The position numbers and the translations under genes were made by a program. Of a DNA stretch of 64,000 bases, positions 50,724-59,718 are shown piece after piece. The DNA is from Pseudomonas arsenicoxydans. Lineage in GTDB: Bacteria > Pseudomonadota > Gammaproteobacteria > Pseudomonadales > Pseudomonadaceae. The stretch's first letter is position 1; each line of letters begins with the position of its first letter. The DNA is taken from contig NZ_RCZE01000005.1 of the NCBI RefSeq assembly GCF_006438915.1, forward strand, positions 396,342-460,341. The letters are read 5' to 3'. The notes under the pieces were generated by a model. The model was not told where the DNA came from. It saw only the letters and a list, made by a program, of their open reading frames with translations, and did no database searches.

Positions 50724-52154
50724 TCAGTGAGCCTTGCGCGGAGTGATGTAGCTGCTGATAAACGCAGGGTTATGGGCCATGATCCGGGTGTAGACCTCGA
50801 TGCCGAAGTCGACCCAGTCACGCATCAGTTCGCAGTAGTGATAGGTCGGGTGGGTCGGGTCGCCGTACCGGGCGTAGCTCTCGTGGTAGCAGCCGCCGGA
50901 GCACAGGTTGCGGATCTGGCAGTCCTCGCAACCGGTGTTGGTGCGGTCGAGGCGCTGGGACAGGAAGTCGTTCAACTCCACCTGTTTGACGCCGCTGTGC
51001 ACGTTGCCGAAGGTCGGCAGGCTCGAACCGGTAAAACGGTGGCACAGGTTCAGTTCGCCCTTGTGATCCACCGCCAGCATCTTCAGGCCCGCGCCGCACG
51101 GCAGGGCTTTTTTGTGGCCTTCGTGGATGTCGGTGATCAACTGGTGCAGGTTGGAAAAGCCGATGTTGCGGTGTTCCAGCGCTGCTTCCAGGTAACGCCG
51201 CCCCAGCCTCTTCATGCTGGCGAAGACTTCGATCAGCTCGTCGCTGGACAGGTTGAAGGTGCTGATATCACCGGACGTCACCGGGGCAAAGCCGACTTCG
51301 GCAAAACCCAGTTCGTTGAACAGGTGATCCCAGATGGTTTCGACGTCGGTGACGCCGGTGGTCAACGTCACTCGCGCACCGACCGGACGACTGTTGTAGC
51401 GCGACAACAGCATCTCAGCCTTGCGTCGCACCACGTCATAGGTGCCCTGCCCGCCCACGGTGATGCGGTTGCGGTCGTGCACGGTTTTCGGCCCGTCGAT
51501 GCTCACAGAGAGCCCAAAACGGTGGGCATTGAGGTAGTCCACGGTTTCTTCGGTGAGCAGCGTGGCGTTGGTGGTCATGACGAACTCGACGAACTTGCCG
51601 GCTTCGCGGAAACGCTTCTCGCAATAATCGACCATGTACTCGATCAGCTTGCGGTTGCTCAACGGCTCGCCACCGAAGAACACCACGGTGAAACGCTCTT
51701 CGTCCGGGGATTCGCGCAGCAGCATTTCCACCGACGCGACCGCCGTTTCGACGTCCATTTTCTTGCCCGCCGACGGCTTGTCGAGGTCTTCCTTGTAGCA
51801 GTAGGTGCAGCTCAGGTTGCAGCCGGTGTTGACGTTAAGCACCACGGTATTGATCGCGGTGCGCTCCACCCGTTTGGTGCCGATGTCCGGGGTCAGTGGC
51901 GAGCCGTCGCTGACCAGTTCCAGAGACATCAACTCACGCAAGGTCTCGGTGATTTCCTCGCCGTTGAAACGCGAAGCCAGGCGCTGGATCAGGTCCTCCG
52001 ACGAACAGCCGGGGCCGCGCAAGGTATCGATGATGGTGCCGGTCAGCTCATCACTGGCGAACAGCGAACTGCTGGGGATGTGAAACAGCATGCGGTCGGC
52101 ATCGACGTGCACTTCGTGCAGGTTTCGTTCGACCAGATTCAAAATAGCGCCCAT
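50724..52154 (-). CDS. qhpD: Radical-SAM thioether-forming enzyme QhpD
   Basis: 476-residue radical-SAM SPASM protein that forms the three Cys-to-Asp/Glu thioethers in the gamma-subunit precursor. The SAM cluster motif is [11 protein letters not shown] (about residue 116) and the auxiliary-cluster cysteines are CGAG...LCHR and [14 protein letters not shown] near the C-terminus. The ATG at 52154 is chosen over an upstream reading because AGGAGG lies 6 bases before it. It sits between qhpA and qhpC, and one base separates it from qhpC. Confidence 0.93.
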   Translation of the reverse strand: MGAILNLVERNLHEVHVDADRMLFHIPSSSLFASDELTGTIIDTLRGPGCSSEDLIQRLASRFNGEEITETLRELMSLELVSDGSPLTPDIGTKRVERTAINTVVLNVNTGCNLSCTYCYKEDLDKPSAGKKMDVETAVASVEMLLRESPDEERFTVVFFGGEPLSNRKLIEYMVDYCEKRFREAGKFVEFVMTTNATLLTEETVDYLNAHRFGLSVSIDGPKTVHDRNRITVGGQGTYDVVRRKAEMLLSRYNSRPVGARVTLTTGVTDVETIWDHLFNELGFAEVGFAPVTSGDISTFNLSSDELIEVFASMKRLGRRYLEAALEHRNIGFSNLHQLITDIHEGHKKALPCGAGLKMLAVDHKGELNLCHRFTGSSLPTFGNVHSGVKQVELNDFLSQRLDRTNTGCEDCQIRNLCSGGCYHESYARYGDPTHPTYHYCELMRDWVDFGIEVYTRIMAHNPAFISSYITPRKAH

Positions 52155-52236
52155 TGCAACCTCCTGTGCAAACCCCGTTTGACGGGGCCTGCGATCATTC
52201 CGAAAAAGTGTCTGTAGCCTTTTTGGATCAGCCAAC

Positions 52237-53817
52237 TTATGGAATGGGTGGATTGTTCCAGCGTTGCACGGTGACGATCATGTGACCCTCGCCGGTCAGG
52301 GATTTCCCTGCGTCGTCGACGGCGGCGATCACCTTGAGGTTGCCGGCATTGTTGGTGGACATCTTGCGTTGCGGGTTCGGCCCGGCATCGCCCGGTGTGA
52401 ACACGCCGCTGTCCGCCTGCATGGTGCCGGCGAACTTGACGTCTTCGTCTTCCTTGGCGCGGTCATCGAAGGCCTCGACTTTCCACTGCGCCGGGAATAC
52501 GCCGATGCGATATGGCTTGCCGTCAGCGCCCTTGCCCCAGGCTTCGGCGTCGAAACGGCCCTGGACTTTCGGCGTCGAACCACCGCCCTCGCCGATTCGC
52601 GCCACCGAGAATTCAGGCACGACTTTGACTTCGGCGATGCTGCTGTAGACCGACAGACTCGGGCCTTTCAGTGTACCGACGGTGACCGCGCGCACGCCGG
52701 GTTGGGCATTGGCCGCGGCCTTGAGTTTGACCTTGATCCGCTCAGGGCTCTGCTCGACGATTTCGACCACTTCCACGCCTTTGCCGAAATTCGGTTTGCC
52801 GCTGAGACCGCTGCCGATCAGCGTCACTTCCGTTTCACTGCCAGCCTTCAGGTATCCCGGTTGCACCGCCAGCAGACGACTTGAACCCTGTTTGGCAGCG
52901 ACGAAGTCCAGACCGCGCTCGTCGTGCTCAGCTTCGAACATCCGGCCCTGCATCGCGTTGCCTTGGGCAGCGAACACCTGGCGCATGGTCACGCCGTCGA
53001 TGGTCACGTTGCCGCGCCATTCGTAGCCGGTGTAGAGAATCGCGCTGCCGTCGCCGTTGAAAGGGCTGCCATCGGCGTACTCACCTTTGACGCTGACCTT
53101 GAAGGTGTCGCTGCCATCGGCCGTGACGCTCATCACGCCGGCCAATTCACCCTTGCCTGGCAAGTGGCCGCTGAAACTCCAATCCCCCACCAGTGCATTG
53201 CTTTTCGGTGCAGCGCTCTGCCATTTTTTCCACGCAGGATTGTCCAGCGGATAACGTTTGGCCAGCAGCGGCACCATGTCTTTGCGGGCGATGTCGAACC
53301 AGTCGCGGTCGCGGGCCAGGGCCTGGTATTCGAGGGACGGCCATTGGCCGAGGTGGAAGTTCACCAGGCGTTCCCATTCCTCGGCCGGACGCCGTTGCAG
53401 GGCGACCCGCGCACCGGAGTGGCAGCGGCCACACATCTGGCTGGTCTGGTCGTCGAATTTCTCGACGGTATTGAGTCGGCGCTCCAGCGCATAGCGCACG
53501 CCATCGGTCTCGCTTGGGGCCAGGCCCTGGGTGTCGGCCAGGTACTTGACGAGGGTGCGGCGGTCGTCATCGCTGATCTGCAAACCGTGCATGGTTTGCA
53601 TCCGGGCGATGCTCATCAGCCAGCCTTCCGGGGTCTTGCGCTGGTGGCTGATGCGACTGAGGGTGTTATTGGCTTCAGGGGTGTGACAGCCCTGACACGT
53701 TTCCTTGAGGATGGTCTGGGCGTCGCGGGCTGCCAGGCTGTCGGGCGAATGCAGCGCCACGCAAGCGGCCACGGCCAGCAGGCTGGCGCTCAGGCCTGAT
53801 CGGAGTTTTCTCTTCAT
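52237..53817 (-). CDS. qhpA: Quinohemoprotein amine dehydrogenase, alpha subunit (diheme)
   Basis: 526-residue periplasmic subunit. A signal peptide (about residues 1-29) is followed by a cytochrome-like domain with two CXXCH heme sites (CQGCH about 41, CGRCH about 129) and several beta-sandwich domains rich in Gly and Asp. It takes electrons from the CTQ cofactor and passes them to periplasmic acceptors. The ATG at 53817 starts MKRKLRSG. It is the first gene of the operon and its upstream region is shared with the divergent aldehyde dehydrogenase. Confidence 0.92.
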   Translation of the reverse strand: MKRKLRSGLSASLLAVAACVALHSPDSLAARDAQTILKETCQGCHTPEANNTLSRISHQRKTPEGWLMSIARMQTMHGLQISDDDRRTLVKYLADTQGLAPSETDGVRYALERRLNTVEKFDDQTSQMCGRCHSGARVALQRRPAEEWERLVNFHLGQWPSLEYQALARDRDWFDIARKDMVPLLAKRYPLDNPAWKKWQSAAPKSNALVGDWSFSGHLPGKGELAGVMSVTADGSDTFKVSVKGEYADGSPFNGDGSAILYTGYEWRGNVTIDGVTMRQVFAAQGNAMQGRMFEAEHDERGLDFVAAKQGSSRLLAVQPGYLKAGSETEVTLIGSGLSGKPNFGKGVEVVEIVEQSPERIKVKLKAAANAQPGVRAVTVGTLKGPSLSVYSSIAEVKVVPEFSVARIGEGGGSTPKVQGRFDAEAWGKGADGKPYRIGVFPAQWKVEAFDDRAKEDEDVKFAGTMQADSGVFTPGDAGPNPQRKMSTNNAGNLKVIAAVDDAGKSLTGEGHMIVTVQRWNNPPIP

Positions 53818-54041
53818 CAACGTCGAACCTCGCACGGTGCGTTCTTATTGTTGTGGCTTATCGTTTTTATGGTTTCTGCCGCCGGCTTTGATCCGCTGAC
53901 GGAGGCAAGAGAAACGTCTGCGATGAGCAATACACGGAGCGTGCCAGCTTACCGATGTTGTTTTTTATCAATCAGTTGCGTGCAATCAAGGGCCTGGAAC
54001 AGCCTTTGAAAGAGAGCGCCTGCGTCTAATATCGCGACAGG

Positions 54042-54058
54042 TGTTGCAGTTTGAGACA
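54042..54058. promoter_or_regulatory. Activator palindrome 1
   Basis: TGTTGCA-GTT-TGAGACA, an imperfect inverted repeat of the form TGTYGCA-N3-TGMGAMA. It matches palindrome 2, 246 bases away. Confidence 0.6.
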
Positions 54059-54287
54059 AGCATAGATGCCCGGCGGGAACAGCTCTTCGCTCGACGATTG
54101 ACGGCACAGGGAGGCGAGTGAGAAATCGTGGTTCACCGATTGCCAGCAAGCGGATTAAAAGTGGCAAGCATCACTGTGTGTGTGGCCGGGGAAATGTTCC
54201 GTCATTGCACCTACAGAGCCTGAAAGTCCTAGTGCGCAACACGAGAGGTCTCAAGGTCGCAATCGGAGTGCTCGTCGTCTCAGAGGG

Positions 54288-54304
54288 TGTCGCAATTTGC
54301 GAAA
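54288..54304. promoter_or_regulatory. Activator palindrome 2
   Basis: TGTCGCA-ATT-TGCGAAA, a better inverted repeat of the same form, centred about 90 bases upstream of the -24 element. Typical of a sigma-54 activator site. Confidence 0.65.
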
Positions 54305-54380
54305 GAATCACTCCAGCCACCCGTCTTTTTCGTCAGGCGAACCCCGGCCAGTCAATGGCTCGCCGGACCTTGCGGCGACT

Positions 54381-54396
54381 TGGCACAGCCATTGCG
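54381..54396 (+). promoter_or_regulatory. Sigma-54 promoter of the aldehyde dehydrogenase
   Basis: TGGCAC-N5-TTGCG: GG at 54382-54383 and GC at 54394-54395 with exactly ten bases between. It lies 36 bases upstream of the ATG and fits the sigma-54 activator encoded at 59718. Confidence 0.85.
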
Positions 54397-54432
54397 AAAG
54401 CCCTGTTCTCACGAACAATAAGAGGCTTCGCC

Positions 54433-55923
54433 ATGTCGCTCCCTAAAGTGCTTCCTGCCACTTCCGCCTTTATCCAGCGCGCCCCGCGCATGCTCATTGG
54501 CGGTGACTGGGTCGAGGCCGCCGATGGCCAGACCATGCCCCTGCACAACCCGGCCACCGGTGAAGTGTTGTGCGTGGTGCCACGAGCCACGCCCGAGGAT
54601 GTCGACCGCGCGGTGCTGGCGGCGCGTCAGGCCTTCGATGATTCGGCCTGGACCCGCACCCGCCCGCGCGAACGGCAGAATCTGTTGTGGAAACTCGCCG
54701 ACCTGATGCAGCGCGATGCCGAGCTGCTGGCGCAACTGGAATGCCTGAACAACGGTAAAAGCGCGGTGGTGGCGCAGGTGATGGACGTGCAACTGGCCAT
54801 CGATTTCCTGCGCTACATGGCCGGTTGGGCGACCAAGATCGAAGGCTCCAGCGTTGAGGTGTCGTTGCCATTGATGCCCAACGATCAGTTCCACAGCTTC
54901 ATCCGTCGCGAAGCGGTGGGCGTGGTCGGCGCCATCGTCGCCTGGAACTTCCCGCTGTTGCTGGCCTGCTGGAAGCTCGGCCCGGCCCTCGCCACCGGTT
55001 GCACGGTGGTGCTCAAACCGGCGGACGAAACCCCGCTGACCGCGCTGAAACTCGCTGAACTGGTGCTGGAAGCCGGGTACCCCGAGGGCGTGTTCAACGT
55101 GGTCACCGGCACCGGCATCACCGCCGGTTCCGCCCTGACGCACAACCCGCTGGTGGACAAGCTGACCTTCACCGGCTCGACCGCCGTGGGCAAGCAGATC
55201 GGCAAGATCGCCATGGACTCCATGACCCGCGTGACTCTGGAACTGGGCGGAAAATCACCGACCATCGTCATGGCCGACGCCGACCTGCCGAGCGCCGCCG
55301 CTGGAGCTGCCAGCGCGATTTTCTTCAACCAGGGCCAGGTCTGCTGCGCAGGTTCGCGGCTGTATGTGCAGCGCAAGCATTTCGACAATGTGGTGGCGGA
55401 TATTGCGGGCATCGCCAACGCCATGAAACTCGGCAACGGCCTGGACCCGAGCGTCGAGATGGGGCCGTTGATTTCGGCGCGGCAGCAGGAACGGGTGTAC
55501 GGGTATATCGAAAAGGGCCGGGAAAGTGGCGCGACCATCGCCTGCGGTGGCGAGCAATTCGGCCCGGGCTTTTTCGTCAAGCCAACCGTGATTGTCGACG
55601 TCGATCAGAAGCATTCGCTGGTGCAGGAAGAGATTTTTGGTCCGGTGCTGGTGGCGATTCCGTTCGATGACGAGGCCGATGCGTTGCGCATGGCCAATGA
55701 CAGTCCTTATGGGCTCGGGGCAAGTATCTGGTCGAATGATCTGGCGGCGGTGCACCGGATGATTCCGCGGATCAAATCGGGGTCGGTGTGGGTAAACTGC
55801 CACAGCGCCCTGGACCCGGCGCTGCCGTTTGGTGGGTACAAGATGTCGGGGGTTGGGCGGGAGATGGGGTATGCGGCGATTGAGCATTACACCGAGTTGA
55901 AGTCGGTATTGATCAAGCTCTGA
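54433..55923 (+). CDS. Aldehyde dehydrogenase of the amine oxidation pathway
   Basis: 496-residue NAD(P)-dependent aldehyde dehydrogenase. The cofactor loop WNFPLLLACWKLGPAL, TFTGSTAVGK, the Glu of LELGGKSP and the catalytic Cys in FFNQGQVCCAGSRLY are all present. By context it oxidises the aldehyde made by the amine dehydrogenase; phenylacetaldehyde or a similar aldehyde is plausible. The ATG at 54433 gives the family's normal length and AGAGG precedes it; a longer reading from 54118 would run through the promoter region. Controlled by the sigma-54 promoter. Confidence 0.9.
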   Translation: MSLPKVLPATSAFIQRAPRMLIGGDWVEAADGQTMPLHNPATGEVLCVVPRATPEDVDRAVLAARQAFDDSAWTRTRPRERQNLLWKLADLMQRDAELLAQLECLNNGKSAVVAQVMDVQLAIDFLRYMAGWATKIEGSSVEVSLPLMPNDQFHSFIRREAVGVVGAIVAWNFPLLLACWKLGPALATGCTVVLKPADETPLTALKLAELVLEAGYPEGVFNVVTGTGITAGSALTHNPLVDKLTFTGSTAVGKQIGKIAMDSMTRVTLELGGKSPTIVMADADLPSAAAGAASAIFFNQGQVCCAGSRLYVQRKHFDNVVADIAGIANAMKLGNGLDPSVEMGPLISARQQERVYGYIEKGRESGATIACGGEQFGPGFFVKPTVIVDVDQKHSLVQEEIFGPVLVAIPFDDEADALRMANDSPYGLGASIWSNDLAAVHRMIPRIKSGSVWVNCHSALDPALPFGGYKMSGVGREMGYAAIEHYTELKSVLIKL

Positions 55924-55945
55924 TTTGCGGCGCTTTTTAGGTCGC

Positions 55946-56022
55946 CTTCGCGAGCAAGCCCGCTCCCACATTTGATTTGTGATCGCCACAGAACCAATGT
56001 GGGAGCGGGCTTGCTCGCGAAG
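55946..56022. repeat. REPIN, REP family A
   Basis: Inverted pair of the GTGGGAGCGGGCTTGCTCGC core between the convergent aldehyde dehydrogenase and qhpG. Confidence 0.92.
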
Positions 56023-56046
56023 GCTCCAGACCAGCCACTATAGATT

Positions 56047-57336
56047 TCAGGGTTTGAAACCCTGGGCCAACAACCAACCCCGAACCACCCGCCCCTGCTC
56101 CACCGTCAACCCCGCCAGCACCTGCTCAGCCAGCTCAGTACGCAACCGCCGCACCAACGGCGCCACCTCAACCCCTTGCACATGCCAGATGCCCAACGGC
56201 TGATCCGTCGTGATCACCACTTCGGCCTCATCCACGAAACCATCCCGCAGCACCGGCGCCCGCTCAATCCTCAACGCTGCGAAATCCGCTTCGGCATGGG
56301 CCACCTCAGCATCCGGCCATTGCCGCCGCGTCTGCCAGAATGGCGCCTCCAGCCAACGCTGTTCATCGGCGTAAAAGTCGCGACCGATCCGCGCAAAGCG
56401 TAAAAACAGCTGCTCCACCCGCTGCTGATGAAAGCGCTGGGCCAGGGCCGTCCGCTCGGGTTTTCGCAACAGCGTATTGATCACGGCCGGCGCCTGTAGC
56501 GCTGAAGACAGTGATTGAAAAATCCCGTTGCCCGACAGCGGGTCCACCGCCATCGCCGCATCCCCGACCCGAATCCAGTGTTGGCCGCAGACCTGCGGAC
56601 ACAGGATCGCAGTGCTGCTGCGGGCATGCAGTTGCAGATCGATTTCAGGCGTGGCGCCGAAAAACGCCTGAGCCAGCGCCGAGCCCCGGCGCCGCTGCCG
56701 GCAATAGTCGAGCAATTTCGCCTTGCCCGGCAGGTCGGCGCTGGCCACGTCCACCGTCCACTGCCAATAACACTGGCCATCAGCCCGCCGCGCCATCCAC
56801 GCCCAGCCATCCTCAAGGCTTTCGACCGCGCTGGCGGTGCTGCCCGGCGTGGCCTGCCAGCGATTGAGCAGGCTGACCGTCTCCGGCCCTCTCAGGCCTT
56901 TGCCGAGCGCCGGCGCCTGACGCCCTCGGGCCTCCACCAGAAAGTCCGCGACCAGCGCTTCACGCCCTTCGATCTCGATTCGATGCGCCGTAGCACCGGT
57001 CTGAACCGTCAGCACCCGACCTTCGATTACCTCGACTCCCGCCAGGCGCAGGTCTTCGCGCAGACCTCGGTCGAAGGCTGGACGGTCCAACAGGAATTCA
57101 ATGTTCTGCGCATGCTGCTGACCGTTCCACGACACCTGCCGTTGGGAAGGCAATGCCGCCTCCGCCAGCGCCTGATGCAGACCCGCACCGCGCAAGGCTT
57201 CCAGCACCCGCACCGAAACACCTTCCAGCGCGGCAAACCGGCGCCACTCGCTGACCAACGTCACCGGATAACCGAGCCGGCGTAAACCCAGGGCCACCGT
57301 CGCCCCAGCAGGCCCGGCGCCGAGAATCACAATCAT
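56047..57336 (-). CDS. qhpG: FAD monooxygenase QhpG (tryptophan hydroxylation of CTQ)
   Basis: 429-residue flavoprotein of the tryptophan-halogenase/PHBH-like class. N-terminal dinucleotide motif GAGPAGATVALGLR (residue 6) and the GD motif RVGDAAMAVDPLSGNGIF (about 248). It oxidises the tryptophan of the gamma-subunit precursor to the quinone stage. Its first four bases overlap the end of qhpE, so the maturation genes are translationally coupled. Confidence 0.87.
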   Translation of the reverse strand: MIVILGAGPAGATVALGLRRLGYPVTLVSEWRRFAALEGVSVRVLEALRGAGLHQALAEAALPSQRQVSWNGQQHAQNIEFLLDRPAFDRGLREDLRLAGVEVIEGRVLTVQTGATAHRIEIEGREALVADFLVEARGRQAPALGKGLRGPETVSLLNRWQATPGSTASAVESLEDGWAWMARRADGQCYWQWTVDVASADLPGKAKLLDYCRQRRRGSALAQAFFGATPEIDLQLHARSSTAILCPQVCGQHWIRVGDAAMAVDPLSGNGIFQSLSSALQAPAVINTLLRKPERTALAQRFHQQRVEQLFLRFARIGRDFYADEQRWLEAPFWQTRRQWPDAEVAHAEADFAALRIERAPVLRDGFVDEAEVVITTDQPLGIWHVQGVEVAPLVRRLRTELAEQVLAGLTVEQGRVVRGWLLAQGFKP

Positions 57337-58010
57337 GGCCCGAAGCGCCGTTCAGGGCCGCGATAACGCGCATGCTCGCGCAACCAATCGACAATCTGTG
57401 CGTTACTCGCCTCAGGGTGGACGACCAGAAAAGCGGCGATATGCCCGCTCAACGCCGCACACCCCAGACTGGCGCCGGACTGCCCCGGATAAGTCCCATG
57501 CACACACGCGGCGAAATCCGCTTGCGCGCTGTTGAGCCACGACCATTCCTGTTCAGCACAACGAGCGTCGCCGGTAACGCGCAGCACCTGCGGATAATTG
57601 GCCGGGAACACACCCTCGCCTTGCGCCGGACTGGAGGCGCAGAGCAGAACCCCGCGTGCCACCGCCGCTGCGCAGGCTTCGCGCAACAGGCTGCGATCCT
57701 GTCGCAAGCCGAGGCTCAAATTGATCAGCCGAACGTCCTGTGCCACCAGCCAATCGATAGCGCTGGCGATCTGCAAGGCGCTGGTGACGCCGCGCTGATC
57801 AAACACCTGCCCCACACAGAACACCGCTGAAGGTGCCCGCCGGCCGATGGCTTCAATCACTGCGCTGCCGTGGCCCAGCGGATCATCGCGCAAGTCGCTT
57901 TCGGCGAGGGCATCGTCCAGCAACGAGAAGCGCCGACCCGCGACGACCTGCACCCGTTGCGCCGCCGAATGCCCGCTGTCGACCACACCGATGCGCAACT
58001 CAGGCTTCAT
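57333..58010 (-). CDS. qhpE: QhpE, subtilisin-like leader protease
   Basis: 225-residue subtilisin-family protease that removes the leader of the gamma-subunit precursor. The triad is visible: Asp in GVVDSGHS (about residue 10), His in PLGHGSAV (about 46), Ser in SGASLGCAALSG (about 187). No signal peptide, so it acts in the cytoplasm. The ATG at 58010 places the Asp motif close to the start; it overlaps the end of qhpF by 11 bases. Confidence 0.88.
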   Translation of the reverse strand: MKPELRIGVVDSGHSAAQRVQVVAGRRFSLLDDALAESDLRDDPLGHGSAVIEAIGRRAPSAVFCVGQVFDQRGVTSALQIASAIDWLVAQDVRLINLSLGLRQDRSLLREACAAAVARGVLLCASSPAQGEGVFPANYPQVLRVTGDARCAEQEWSWLNSAQADFAACVHGTYPGQSGASLGCAALSGHIAAFLVVHPEASNAQIVDWLREHARYRGPERRFGP

Positions 58011-59718
58011 GCAGCACCGTTTTTGAAGTGAGCACGCCGTCGAGCATTTCAAAACGCAGATCGGCATCGGCCAGGGTTGAGGGGCGATGGCTGATCAGGA
58101 TGCGGGTACGTCCGGCAAACAGTCGGTCGATAGCCTCGATGACTTCGCGCTCGGTGGCTTCATCCACCGCTGAGGTGGCTTCGTCGAGGACCAGAATCAG
58201 CGGGTCCTGCAAGAGTGCCCGGGCAATGGCGATGCGTTGTTTCTGCCCGCCCGACAGCTGCTGGCCGCGCTCGCCCAACGGACTGTCGAGGCCTTCGGGC
58301 AACGATTGGATCAGGCTGTCGAGTTGCGCCAGCCGCGCGACTTCGGTAATCGCTTCGCGACTGGCGTTCGGTACGGCGTAAGCAAGGTTGTCGGCGAGGC
58401 TGCCGCGAAACAAAACGATGTCCTGACTGACCACGGCAATCCGCTGGCGCAACTGGAACAGGTCCAGCTCCCGAAGGTCGACCTCCCCCAGCAACACACG
58501 GCCGGACTGCGGATCATGATGGCGTTGCAGCAGGTCGATCAGGGTTGATTTGCCGACCCCGGAGCCGCCGCTGAGGGCGACTTTCAAGCCGTAGGGAATA
58601 CGCGCTTCGATACCGCGCAAGGTGGTCGGCCGGCCGGGATGGCTGAAGTGCACATCGTCAAATCGCAGGTCACCCGAAGTCGGCATCGGTTGCGGCTGGA
58701 TCGGTGTCAGGACGGTCGGTTCTTCGCCGCGCAATTCCATCACGCGGCCGAGGCTGACGGTCATCCGTTGGATGGCGACGTAGAGCCCGAGCAGGCTCTG
58801 AACCGGTCCAACGGCCATGCCCAGATAGGTAGAAAACGCGATCAAGGCGCCCAACTGCCAAGTCCCCTGCACCACCCAGTAACCACCGATCAAAAATGCG
58901 CAGGCGCGGGACAACGACGTCAATGTGCCCGGTACGGCCTGGGTAAAAAACTCGGTGACTTGCAGGCGCAGCAATTGGCTCATGTAGCCATGGCCCAGCG
59001 TTTCCAGGCGCCGCGCCTCACGCTGTTGCTGGCCGGCGGACTGGATGAATTTCATCACCGGCAACGTCTCGACCATGAACGAGGACATGTCCGCCGAGCG
59101 CTCGCGCAATTGCCGCACATCGCGCTCGACCTTGCGCCGCATCCAGCGCAGCCAGAGTACGTCTAGGGGAATCAACACCAGCGCCAACAATGAGAGTTTC
59201 CAGGACAGGGTCAGCAGCATCGCCACCGCGCAGACCAGACCGATCACACTCGATACCGCCGAAAACAGCGAGTCCACAGCAAAACGCTGGATCTCGGCGA
59301 CATCGCCATCGAGGCGCGACATCAGGTCGCCGATCCGCCGCTGACCGTAAAAGCTCGGAGAGAGGGTCTGCAAATGCCGATAAAGGTCATCGCGCAAGGC
59401 AAACAAAATTCGCCCGGACAAGCGCGTGTGCAGGTAGCGATTGATGCCCGACAGCGCCGTGCCGAGCAGCCCGGCAACGATCATCAGCCCGGCGATCAAC
59501 ACCAACATCGGAAAGTTGCGCGCCAGCAGGCCATCGTCGATCAGAAGCTTGGTCAACCAGGGTTGCACCAACACCAGCAACGAGGCGCACACCGACAAAC
59601 CGAGCAGCCCGGCGATGGCCAAACGATGGGGACGCACGAAGCTGTAGAGCCAGCGCAATGCCGCTTGCAGGGCTTCGGGATTTTGGCTGTCGATCAGCCG
59701 AACGATCAGGCGCTGCAT
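58000..59718 (-). CDS. qhpF: QhpF, ABC exporter of the gamma subunit
   Basis: 572-residue half-transporter: six membrane helices (about 20-305) and an ATPase with Walker A GGSGVGKST (about 387), signature LSGGQKQR (about 487) and Walker B LILVLDEATSAVDE. In the Paracoccus system this exporter carries the processed gamma subunit to the periplasm; here that is inferred from context. Its ATG shares one base with the stop of the regulator gene (TGATG). Confidence 0.87.
   Translation of the reverse strand: MQRLIVRLIDSQNPEALQAALRWLYSFVRPHRLAIAGLLGLSVCASLLVLVQPWLTKLLIDDGLLARNFPMLVLIAGLMIVAGLLGTALSGINRYLHTRLSGRILFALRDDLYRHLQTLSPSFYGQRRIGDLMSRLDGDVAEIQRFAVDSLFSAVSSVIGLVCAVAMLLTLSWKLSLLALVLIPLDVLWLRWMRRKVERDVRQLRERSADMSSFMVETLPVMKFIQSAGQQQREARRLETLGHGYMSQLLRLQVTEFFTQAVPGTLTSLSRACAFLIGGYWVVQGTWQLGALIAFSTYLGMAVGPVQSLLGLYVAIQRMTVSLGRVMELRGEEPTVLTPIQPQPMPTSGDLRFDDVHFSHPGRPTTLRGIEARIPYGLKVALSGGSGVGKSTLIDLLQRHHDPQSGRVLLGEVDLRELDLFQLRQRIAVVSQDIVLFRGSLADNLAYAVPNASREAITEVARLAQLDSLIQSLPEGLDSPLGERGQQLSGGQKQRIAIARALLQDPLILVLDEATSAVDEATEREVIEAIDRLFAGRTRILISHRPSTLADADLRFEMLDGVLTSKTVLHEA

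Larger units (their letters stand above)
53818..54432. promoter_or_regulatory. 615-base divergent control region of the amine dehydrogenase system
   Basis: No supported gene. It holds two matching 17-base palindromes and a sigma-54 promoter towards the aldehyde dehydrogenase (listed separately). Towards qhpA only a weak sigma-54-like candidate (an ATTGCA -12 half at about 53981-53987, poor -24) is visible on the minus strand. Confidence 0.7.

Noticed and set aside
53931..53946. TGGCAC on the minus strand as a sigma-54 promoter for qhpA
   Set aside because: The only TTGC partner is 15 bases from the GG instead of 10, which sigma-54 does not accept.
54118..54432. N-terminal extension of the aldehyde dehydrogenase
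   Set aside because: It covers the sigma-54 promoter and palindrome 2; the ATG at 54433 gives the normal family length.
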